This document shows, one piece after another, positions 1-5,703 of a stretch of DNA of 6,507 bases (the first letter of the stretch is position 1; each line of letters opens with the position of its first letter). The DNA is from Paramuribaculum sp. GTDB lineage: Bacteria > Bacteroidota > Bacteroidia > Bacteroidales > Muribaculaceae. The notes under the pieces were generated by a model. That model was not told where the DNA came from and did no database searches. It saw only the letters and a list, made by a program, of their open reading frames with translations. The position numbers and the translations under genes were made by a program. Location of the stretch: contig JAIDXU010000174.1 of the NCBI GenBank assembly GCA_029058455.1, positions 1 to 6,507 of the forward strand. The letters are read 5' to 3'.

Positions 1-291
1 CCATCAGTGAAATATCTTAGCCAGCCGAATCAGCTACTTCATCTGTTCCATAAAATTATTAGTATATAATCTCTTCTTTATATAGCCTGTCAGATTCTTA
101 CAAGTTATTTATTTGCGGCAATCATGATGATTGTCTGTATGGTGCCAATATTGACGGCCTGGGTATATGATACGTAAATGGAATGAGATGGCTGAAAGTC
201 CTGACTTGGAAATTCCACTCAATCTCCCTATTCCGGATTATCTGAGTCTTTCCAAATGAATTATTAGTCTCTAATGATGTAAATGGTTTTG
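1..291. other. AT-rich left edge with no convincing gene
   Basis: No reading frame here has both a plausible length and a recognisable product. The stretch is visibly richer in A and T than the genes to its right. It lies downstream of the metallo-hydrolase gene, which runs leftward and stops at 292. Two small symmetric elements are visible: a 15-base palindrome with 6-bp arms at 119-133 (CAATCA/TGATTG) and an imperfect inverted repeat at 206-255. Frame 1 is open from the left edge to a TAA at 67-69, which could be the last 22 codons of a gene starting outside the window, but the peptide is not recognisable. No tRNA, CRISPR or insertion-sequence end was seen. Confidence 0.6.
206..255. repeat. 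Imperfect inverted repeat downstream of the metallo-hydrolase gene
   Basis: The outer arms TTGGAAA (206-212) and TTTCCAA (249-255) are perfectly complementary. Inside them ACTC (217-220) pairs with GAGT (244-247), and AATC (221-224) pairs with GATT (236-239), leaving an 11-nt loop. That makes 15 potential pairs in three blocks, separated by small internal loops. It lies 36 nt beyond the hydrolase stop, so in the leftward transcript it could be a 3'-end stem-loop. No U-run follows on either strand, so it is not a textbook intrinsic terminator. It could also be chance symmetry in AT-rich DNA. Confidence 0.35.
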
Positions 292-1176
292 TTAGAAAAG
301 GATGCCGTTGGCGGGAGCATGGGCGCACAGGAGTGTAAGGGAATTGGTTGCGGCGTAGGAAAGGATTTGCTTGCGTGTGGCAATGGCCTGTTGACGGTTG
401 GAGTCGTAAGAGGCACATATTTCCGGATTGAGAAGTTGGATTGACGGACCGTGCACCACGTCACCTGCAAAGAGCAAATTGCCGAGAAGATAAGCCGTAT
501 GGCCGGGAGTATGACCTTTAGCCGAGATAGGAAGAATATTGCCGGGCAATATTTCGCCACATTGAAATAGAGTGATTCTTCCGGTATAGGCCGATTCGAT
601 GAGTCGGGCGGTTTCAGACATTGTCTGTTTTATGAAGTCAAATTCCTCGGAGGGAATAAACAATGTGGCTTCGGTATAGACGGCATTGCCAGCTTCATCA
701 AGAAGTCCGCCGATATGGTCAAAGTGACTATGAGTCAGATAGATTGCTTTGATGTCGGAGGAAGAAATGTTGAGCGCCTTGAGCCGCTGAAGAGTCATAC
801 CTCCTTTAGAGGAGGGGAGTCCTGTGTCAAACATTATATAACCTTCAGGAGTTTTGACCGCAAAACAGTTCATGCCGGTAGGTACTTTTCCGTCAGGCGC
901 CATTTCATCGACTGTGGTTTTGTCGACATTATTTTCTCCATAATATAGTGACGCCGGCTGAAACGACTTGTCGGAGCTTGCTATTGTTATCACTTCATAA
1001 CCTCCGCTGATAAATCGGTAGGTACCGTCGGGCATATTGTTTCCTTCGCGAAATATTGTTTGTATGGGAGAGATTTCGTGAGAATCCATCGCATTATTGT
1101 TTCCAAGGGTTTGCTGAGCGGAAGTGCACAGACTTATTGCGGCAATGTAAGATATAATCAGTAAATGATTCTTCAT
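292..1176 (-). CDS. Exported metallo-beta-lactamase-fold hydrolase
   Basis: The predicted protein has 294 residues and the ligand set of the metallo-beta-lactamase superfamily. THSHFDH gives H149, H151, D153 and H154; GHTPGH gives H226; AGDVVH gives the bridging D239; and CAHAP gives a final H286. Together these imply a two-metal (usually zinc) hydrolytic centre like that of the lactonase-type branch of the superfamily. Residues 1-20 form a signal peptide: a short basic start, a hydrophobic core, then TSA|QQ as a likely signal peptidase I site. The nearby Cys17 lacks a lipobox, because Leu precedes it. The enzyme therefore probably works in the periplasm. The ATG at 1176 is chosen because it supplies the signal peptide. 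The substrate cannot be read from sequence; lactones, esters and phosphoesters are all possible. The gene lies 48 nt after a small membrane-protein gene on the same strand and may share its promoter. Confidence 0.9.
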   Translation of the reverse strand: MKNHLLIISYIAAISLCTSAQQTLGNNNAMDSHEISPIQTIFREGNNMPDGTYRFISGGYEVITIASSDKSFQPASLYYGENNVDKTTVDEMAPDGKVPTGMNCFAVKTPEGYIMFDTGLPSSKGGMTLQRLKALNISSSDIKAIYLTHSHFDHIGGLLDEAGNAVYTEATLFIPSEEFDFIKQTMSETARLIESAYTGRITLFQCGEILPGNILPISAKGHTPGHTAYLLGNLLFAGDVVHGPSIQLLNPEICASYDSNRQQAIATRKQILSYAATNSLTLLCAHAPANGILF

Positions 1177-1224
1177 GTTCAGGATGAGGGGTAAATATTT
1201 AAGCCGATTGTTAGAATGAATTAC

Positions 1225-1443
1225 TTAATGTTTTTCAATATCTTTGAGACGACGACTAAGTAACTTCCAAGCAGACAAATAGCCACATATCAGGATTACA
1301 GAGAGAAATACATCCAGTAGAGATGTATTAATATCAATCTGCCGGAGGTATTGTTTTGCAAAGACAATAATAAATGTAATTGCGGCAACCATCAGAAGAA
1401 ACAGACCGAAAACCTTAAGGTATGAAATTATTTTGGGTGTCAT
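1225..1443 (-). CDS. Small two-helix membrane protein of unknown function
   Basis: The frame encodes 72 residues with two clear hydrophobic segments, about residues 8-29 and 42-61. A polar stretch around KQYLRQIDIN separates them, and the basic tail is KLLSRRLKDIEKH. The shape suggests a hairpin in the inner membrane with both ends in the cytoplasm, the Lys/Arg-rich tail favouring that side. No family is recognised. Support for a real gene comes from the coherent two-helix pattern, an exact Bacteroidetes -7 promoter match about 25 nt upstream of the ATG, and its position just ahead of the metallo-hydrolase on the same strand (48-nt gap). Base composition is more AT-rich than in the genes to the right. 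It could be a short accessory protein for the exported hydrolase, but nothing in the sequence proves a link. Confidence 0.65.
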   Translation of the reverse strand: MTPKIISYLKVFGLFLLMVAAITFIIVFAKQYLRQIDINTSLLDVFLSVILICGYLSAWKLLSRRLKDIEKH

Positions 1444-1468
1444 ATTATTTATGGTATCATTGCAACGA

Positions 1469-1476
1469 CAAAGATA
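1469..1476 (-). promoter_or_regulatory. Putative Bacteroidetes -7 element, leftward
   Basis: Read on the minus strand this is TATCTTTG, an exact match to the Bacteroidetes -7 consensus TAnnTTTG. It ends 25 nt before the ATG of the small membrane-protein gene, leaving a leader of roughly 20 nt. No convincing TTTG -33 element sits about 19-20 nt further upstream, so the promoter may be weak or need an activator. It probably also serves the metallo-hydrolase downstream, since the 48-nt gap between those two genes holds no comparable match. Confidence 0.55.
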
Positions 1477-1529
1477 CTAAAAAATCAGCGGTATATCCTC
1501 GCGAGTGTTTGGAAAGATGATAAAAAAGC

Positions 1530-1557
1530 GGGGAAACATCGGCGGGGTGGGGGGTGG
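1530..1557 (+). other. G-rich tract in the divergent intergenic region
   Basis: G-runs of four (1530-1533), four (1544-1547), six (1549-1554) and two (1556-1557) lie on the plus strand within 28 nt. The right half covers the place where a -33 element would be expected for the rightward promoter. The tract could fold as a two-layer G-quadruplex, or more weakly as a three-layer one, or act as a protein site. There are not four well-spaced runs of three or more G, so a strong quadruplex is not assured. Confidence 0.35.
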
Positions 1558-1573
1558 AGTCGGTGAAATGTGT

Positions 1574-1581
1574 TATCTTTG
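1574..1581 (+). promoter_or_regulatory. Putative Bacteroidetes -7 element for the three-gene operon
   Basis: TATCTTTG matches the Bacteroidetes -7 consensus TAnnTTTG exactly and lies 49 nt upstream of the alpha/beta hydrolase ATG, giving a leader of roughly 40-45 nt. The expected -33 TTTG is absent; that position is occupied by a G-rich run. As the two downstream gaps are only 31 and 33 nt, this is the likely promoter for the whole trio ending at 5267. Confidence 0.6.
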
Positions 1582-1630
1582 CCGTTGATTTGCGCTGTCA
1601 ACGGCGTAAGGTCTCCAATGATCAATTATT

Positions 1631-2392
1631 ATGCAACAAACTCTTGAGCTAAACGGCTTTTTGATAAACTATGATGTGACAGGCGAAGGCAAGCCTTTGA
1701 TTCTGATGCACGGGTGGGGTTGCGACCACACTACTGTGGCATCGGTGGCTCGTGTCGCGGCCGAAACTCATAAGGTTTATAATATCGATTTACCGGGATT
1801 CGGCAAGTCTCCCGAGCCTAAGACGGCTCTACCTGTGGAGGGCTATGCCGAGATTATCGAGGCGTTTATTGACAGGCTCGGGCTTGAGAAACCGGTGCTT
1901 GCAGGTCATTCCTACGGAGGGCGCGTGGCTATTCTGATTGCTTCGCGTCGCGACGTTGACAAGGTGGTGCTTATCGACGCCGCAGGTGTGAAACCCCGCC
2001 GCGCCATGAAATATTATGCCAAGGTGTGGAGTTTCAAGCTTGCCAAAAAGTTCTGGAGATTGGTGCTCGGTGCCCAAAAGGCAGAGGTCCGAATAGAGGC
2101 AGCGCGTCAGCGGAGAGGATCGGCTGATTATGCGGCTGCGTCGCCCGTTATGCGTCAGGCGCTTTCGATGGCTGTGAACCACGATCTCACAAATGTGATG
2201 CCGCTCATCAAGGCTCCGACCTTGCTGATATGGGGTGATAATGATACCGCGACTCCGTTAAGCGACGCCAAGCTGATGGAGAAGCTTATTCCCGACGCGG
2301 GGTTGGTCAGTTTCCCCGGCTGCGGACATTACAGCTTTCTTGATAATCCGCAGGGGTTTGCCGCCGTGTTGCGCAGTTTCCTCAGATCATAA
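1631..2392 (+). CDS. Alpha/beta-fold hydrolase, first gene of the Mur ligase operon
   Basis: The protein has 253 residues, a normal length for a single-domain alpha/beta hydrolase of the esterase/lipase type. HGWG at 27-30 is the oxyanion-hole motif, GHSYGG at 92-97 is the nucleophile elbow with Ser94, WGDNDTATP around 201-209 carries the acid (Asp205 most likely, Asp203 possible), and GCGHY holds the catalytic His233. A basic helical stretch at about 121-165 is the cap region, which sets substrate choice. No signal peptide is present, so it should act in the cytoplasm. The ATG at 1631 starts just before the first strand. An earlier ATG at 1618 is out of frame and stops after nine codons. It is followed after 31 nt by the MurF-like gene. 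The substrate is unknown. Its place suggests it hydrolyses an ester or amide linked to the ligases' pathway, which is inference. Confidence 0.92.
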   Translation: MQQTLELNGFLINYDVTGEGKPLILMHGWGCDHTTVASVARVAAETHKVYNIDLPGFGKSPEPKTALPVEGYAEIIEAFIDRLGLEKPVLAGHSYGGRVAILIASRRDVDKVVLIDAAGVKPRRAMKYYAKVWSFKLAKKFWRLVLGAQKAEVRIEAARQRRGSADYAAASPVMRQALSMAVNHDLTNVMPLIKAPTLLIWGDNDTATPLSDAKLMEKLIPDAGLVSFPGCGHYSFLDNPQGFAAVLRSFLRS

Positions 2393-2423
2393 TAGATAGT
2401 AAAATCGACTTCAATAAATCAAA

Positions 2424-4040
2424 ATGAGTTTTCTTACAATAATATTTATTATAACCGCTTTGGCGGCTTTAGCCAATCTTTTTGCCGAACTGAGACGTGA
2501 TCTCACCATGCTTCAGCAAAACTCCTATCGTCGGGAGAGGTATATTAACTGGATAAAGCAAAGCGGTGACACTACTTCCACGCCCCGTTTGCTCGGCATG
2601 GCGGTGTTTCTTATGTCGCAGGTTATCTGGGCATCGGCCGATTGGGCGGTGTGGGTAATGCTGCTGTTTGCTTCATGCAATTTCATCGTATTACTTAGGA
2701 AGAAATACAAGAAGCCGCTGGTAATGACGCCTCGTGCCCGCCGTATTCTAACGGTTGACTGTCTGATATGTCTGCTCATAATTGGGGCGGCGGCTCTCGG
2801 ATTCGGACTTACACAGCCTGAGGATATTTTCTATGGTGTTTCGCTCGGGGCAATCGCTCTCTATGTTCTGTCGCATGTGGTGACAATCTGCTCGCTCATA
2901 ATTCTCGGCCCGCTTGAAAAACATATTAATCAAGGCTTTATCAATGACGCTGCTCGTATTCTCAAATCAATGCCTCAGCTCAAGGTAATAGGCATAACAG
3001 GCAGCTACGGAAAGACCTCTACCAAGCATTTTCTCAATACTATTCTCTCTCAGAAATTTGATGTGCTTATGACCCCCGGCAGTTATAACACCACCCTCGG
3101 AGTTGTTCGCACCGTGAGAGAAATGCTTAAACCTTTCCATCAGGTGTTTATCGTTGAGATGGGAGCCAAGAATGTCGGCGACATCAAGGAGATATGCGAT
3201 CTTGTGCATCCCTCGTCGGCTATACTTACCGCGGTGGGTGAGCAACATCTCGAGTCGTTTAAGACCATAGAAAACGTGCAGCGCACCAAGTTTGAGCTTG
3301 TCGACTCACTTCCCGTCGATGGCATTGCCGTTGTCAATAATGATTTTCCCTATGTGGCCAATCGCCCGGTCGATAATGTCAAAGTGCTCAGATATGCGGT
3401 GTCAAACACCGAGGGAGCCGACTTTATAGCGACCGATATTGTTTACACTCCCGGCGGAAGCTCGTTTAGGGTGAAAGGTGTTGATGGCACCGACTTCACT
3501 CTCACCACCCGTCTTGTGGGCGAATGTAACATTTCCAACCTTCTCGGAGCAGTTGTTATGGCTCTGCAGGAGGGTATGAGCTATAAAGAGATTCAATACG
3601 GAGTGGAGCAGATCGAGGCTGTGGAACATCGTCTCAGTCTTAAACGCACTCCCGGAGGAATTACAATTCTCGATGACGCTTTCAACTCCAATCCGGCAGG
3701 CTCGAAGATGGCTCTTGATGTGCTTGCATCCATGACCGGCGGCCGCCGCATTATCATTACTCCCGGAATGATAGAGCTTGGCTCACGTCAGGAGGAGCTT
3801 AACCGCGAGTTTGGCCGTCACATTGCCCGCTCGGCCGATATTGCCGTGATTGTGGGTAACTACAACCGCGAGGCTATCTGTTCGGGCATTGAGGAGGTTT
3901 TGGCCGAGAAGAGTGATGTTCCGAAATGTGAACTTATAAAGGTGCGCAGCTTTGCCGAGAGCCAGCAGGTGTTGGCTCCTATGCTGCGTAAGGGAGATGT
4001 GGTGCTCTATGAAAACGATCTTCCCGACACCTTTAAATAA
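2424..4040 (+). CDS. Membrane-anchored MurF-like Mur ligase
   Basis: Mur ligases use ATP to join an amino acid or peptide to a UDP-MurNAc substrate; MurF adds D-Ala-D-Ala. From about residue 187 this 538-residue protein shows the Mur ligase core: P-loop GSYGKTS (193-199, Lys197), EMGAKNVGDI with Glu245, GEQHLESF with His275, RTKFE with Lys289 at the usual carbamylated-lysine position, EHRL with Arg403, and DDAFNSNP (417-424) opening the C-terminal domain. Residues 1-165 are instead mostly hydrophobic, with about five membrane helices (near 2-20, 56-71, 74-91, 109-128, 137-162), replacing the soluble N-terminal substrate domain of standard MurF. It ends in VLYENDLPD, where housekeeping MurF proteins usually carry a KGSR-type motif. 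This points to a separate MurF-like subfamily working at the membrane. I give no gene symbol because a standard murF probably exists elsewhere. Gaps to its neighbours are 31 and 33 nt, and the leader TAAATCAAA before the ATG is typical of Bacteroidetes. Confidence 0.93.
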   Translation: MSFLTIIFIITALAALANLFAELRRDLTMLQQNSYRRERYINWIKQSGDTTSTPRLLGMAVFLMSQVIWASADWAVWVMLLFASCNFIVLLRKKYKKPLVMTPRARRILTVDCLICLLIIGAAALGFGLTQPEDIFYGVSLGAIALYVLSHVVTICSLIILGPLEKHINQGFINDAARILKSMPQLKVIGITGSYGKTSTKHFLNTILSQKFDVLMTPGSYNTTLGVVRTVREMLKPFHQVFIVEMGAKNVGDIKEICDLVHPSSAILTAVGEQHLESFKTIENVQRTKFELVDSLPVDGIAVVNNDFPYVANRPVDNVKVLRYAVSNTEGADFIATDIVYTPGGSSFRVKGVDGTDFTLTTRLVGECNISNLLGAVVMALQEGMSYKEIQYGVEQIEAVEHRLSLKRTPGGITILDDAFNSNPAGSKMALDVLASMTGGRRIIITPGMIELGSRQEELNREFGRHIARSADIAVIVGNYNREAICSGIEEVLAEKSDVPKCELIKVRSFAESQQVLAPMLRKGDVVLYENDLPDTFK

Positions 4041-4073
4041 TAAGGCAAACAATTTGACTCATATTATCATAAA

Positions 4074-5267
4074 ATGAAAACAAGAATAGGCGTATTGTTT
4101 GGCGGCCGCTCCACCGAACATGAAATATCCGTTATCTCGGCCTCACAGGCCATGGCGGCAATCGATCGTGACTCTTATGATGTTACGCCCATATATATCA
4201 CAAAAGAGGGATGCTGGTATTGCGGAGAGGCATTGCTCGATCTCAAAGCCTACCGCGACACAGCTTCGCTGATAAATAAATGCGAAGAGGTCTACATGCA
4301 GCCCAATCACGGTGATTTCAATCTCTATCGCTGTCGCAAGCCGATGTTCGGCTCAAATGTTTTTGCCACACTCGATGTCATGATTCCGGTGCTTCACGGC
4401 GCCAACGGCGAGGATGGCACAATTGAGGGTCTGCTTGATTTGATAGGTATTCCCTATGCGGGTTGCGATGTGCTCGCTTCGGCCAACGGCATGGATAAGA
4501 TCGCTATGAAGATGATTCTTGCCGCATGTTCAATTCCGGTGGTTGACTATGTGTGGATGACCGATCGTCAGTGGTTTGCCAACCGTGAGCAGCTCACCAG
4601 TGAGATTGAATCCAAACTCGGCTATCCTGTGATAGTCAAACCGGCCAACCTCGGTTCAAGTGTGGGTATCAGCCGTGCCGACAATCGTGAAGAGCTTAAC
4701 TCTGCTATCGACGATGCGCGCAGATATTCTACCCGTATAATCGTGGAGCATTGCGTTACAAACCTCAGGGAAATCAACTGCTCGGTGCTCGGCGACGCTG
4801 ATGAATATGAAACCTCAGTATGTGAGGAGCCTATCAAGTCGGGTAAGATACTTTCTTATACCGATAAATATATGGGTGGAAGCGGCTCAAAATCGGGCAG
4901 CAAGGGCATGGCGGCTTCTCAGAAGCGCATACCTGCCGATCTGCCTCAGGAAATGAGCGACAGAATACGTTTTCTTTCGGGTGAAACTTTCAGAGTGTTG
5001 TCATGTCACGGCGTGAGCCGCGTTGATGTGATAGTCGATGCCGATACCAACGAAATCTATGTCAACGAAATCAACACAATTCCCGGCTCGCTCTCGTTCT
5101 ATCTCTGGGAGGCTACAGGAATTTCTTTCCCGGAGCTGATGAACCGACTTGTGCGCCTGGCTCTCAAACGTAAACGCGAGCAGGACTCAAAGGTGTTCAG
5201 CTTTTCACAGAACATCTTTGCTATGGGTGGGGGAGTGAAAGGCGGCACAAAGGGCGTCAAGGCCTGA
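4074..5267 (+). CDS. D-alanine--D-alanine ligase-family protein
   Basis: This ATP-grasp enzyme probably joins two D-amino acids, the dipeptide that MurF-type ligases consume. Seen in its 397 residues: GGRSTEHEIS (10-19), which binds the first D-alanine through the Glu; HGANGEDGT (108-116); Lys142; KPANLGSSVG (189-198), the ATP-grasp small loop; and the metal ligands Asp318 (SRVDV), Glu332 and Asn334 (NEINTIPG). Tyr266 in the omega loop (YTDKY) is at or near the position where Tyr favours D-Ala over D-lactate in studied ligases. Unusual traits: length (most Ddl proteins are about 300-370), a Gly/Ser/Lys-rich insertion at 268-278, SLSFYLWE after the NTIPG motif where standard Ddl has a GMT-type stretch, and a basic, Gly-rich tail after 365. 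It looks like a paralogue of the housekeeping ddl, hence no symbol. It follows the MurF-like gene by 33 nt, and its last 11 nt overlap the converging Fur-family gene. Confidence 0.93.
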   Translation: MKTRIGVLFGGRSTEHEISVISASQAMAAIDRDSYDVTPIYITKEGCWYCGEALLDLKAYRDTASLINKCEEVYMQPNHGDFNLYRCRKPMFGSNVFATLDVMIPVLHGANGEDGTIEGLLDLIGIPYAGCDVLASANGMDKIAMKMILAACSIPVVDYVWMTDRQWFANREQLTSEIESKLGYPVIVKPANLGSSVGISRADNREELNSAIDDARRYSTRIIVEHCVTNLREINCSVLGDADEYETSVCEEPIKSGKILSYTDKYMGGSGSKSGSKGMAASQKRIPADLPQEMSDRIRFLSGETFRVLSCHGVSRVDVIVDADTNEIYVNEINTIPGSLSFYLWEATGISFPELMNRLVRLALKRKREQDSKVFSFSQNIFAMGGGVKGGTKGVKA

Positions 5268-5304
5268 GTTTCTTTCGCTCGCCGCATTTAGGGCATACGC
5301 CCTT
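5250..5304. other. Inverted repeat across the converging gene ends
   Basis: AAGGGCGT (5250-5257) and ACGCCCTT (5297-5304) are perfect 8-bp inverted arms with a 39-nt loop. The right arm also belongs to a tighter hairpin, AGGGC (5290-5294) pairing with GCCCT (5299-5303) around ATAC. The ligase and Fur-family genes share no spacer, so any transcript end must lie inside the opposite gene, and these stems are the only candidates seen. Neither is followed by a T-run, and the right arm codes for part of the Cys-x-x-Cys motif of the regulator, so the match may be incidental. Confidence 0.25.
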
Positions 5305-5691
5305 AACCATATAATTGACCGACACAGCCTCATAACCCTCCGGCATATCCACCGGTGGAATCTTTACCGATTCCATACAGCTGATTTCTCCACATTCCTG
5401 ACAAGAGAAATGGATGTGCATATCGGTGGGGTTATGGCTCTCGGCGTCACCACACACCTCATATTTCACCGAGCCCGAACCGTCGTCTATCGTGTGGACA
5501 ACGCCGTGGTCGGCAAAGAGCGACAGCACTCTGAAAATACTCGATTTGTCGAGTGTGATGAGGCACTCTTCAAGATGAGACAGATTGACAGGGCGTGTTT
5601 GTCTCATCAGTTCGCGCATCACGGTTATGCGGTTGGCCGTAGGGCGAATACCTTTTTTCTCAAGGCGCTGTTCAATCGACAGTTCGTTCAT
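5257..5691 (-). CDS. Fur-family metal-responsive transcriptional regulator
   Basis: The 144-residue protein has the standard Fur layout: an N-terminal winged helix-turn-helix (RPTANRITVMREL near 16-28; recognition region DKSSIFRVLSLFADHGVV at 48-65) and a C-terminal dimer domain. Two CxxC pairs, Cys97/Cys100 and Cys133/Cys136, make the structural zinc site, and HIH (92-94) is the remnant of the usual His-rich regulatory site. Compared with PerR/Fur, the helix that normally gives a His ligand reads RPVNLSHL, and the residue after CGEIS is Cys105 instead of an acid. Cys80 in YEVC resembles a Cys ligand of Zur, so zinc sensing is possible. Iron, manganese or peroxide sensing cannot be excluded. 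Translation is probably coupled to cinA, whose stop lies 12 nt upstream. The 3' end overlaps the ligase gene by 11 nt, tail to tail. Targets are unknown. Confidence 0.92.
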   Translation of the reverse strand: MNELSIEQRLEKKGIRPTANRITVMRELMRQTRPVNLSHLEECLITLDKSSIFRVLSLFADHGVVHTIDDGSGSVKYEVCGDAESHNPTDMHIHFSCQECGEISCMESVKIPPVDMPEGYEAVSVNYMVKGVCPKCGERKKLRP

Positions 5692-5703
5692 TGGCAGGAG
5701 AGA

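Noticed and set aside
1..69. Frame 1 open from the left edge to a TAA at 67-69, possible 3' end of an upstream gene
   Set aside because: Only 22 codons, no recognisable motif, and AT-rich DNA with no other sign of coding; it cannot be separated from chance.
196..207. AAGTC-CT-GACTT palindrome
   Set aside because: A two-base centre is too small for an RNA hairpin, and a 5-bp arm is common by chance.
122..418. 98-codon minus-strand frame covering most of the left gap
   Set aside because: It overlaps the metallo-hydrolase in another frame on the same strand, has no domain or signal features, and its composition reads as a shadow frame.
796..815. AAAGGAGGT just before an in-frame ATG inside the metallo-hydrolase (minus strand), a possible internal start
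   Set aside because: The spacing between the SD-like run and the ATG is far too short, Bacteroidetes rely little on Shine-Dalgarno pairing, and such a start would drop the signal peptide and the first strands of the fold.
4074..5267. VanA-type D-Ala-D-Lac resistance ligase
   Set aside because: Tyr is present in the YTDKY omega-loop motif, no VanH-like dehydrogenase or VanX-like dipeptidase is adjacent, and the neighbouring hydrolase is a serine-type alpha/beta enzyme.
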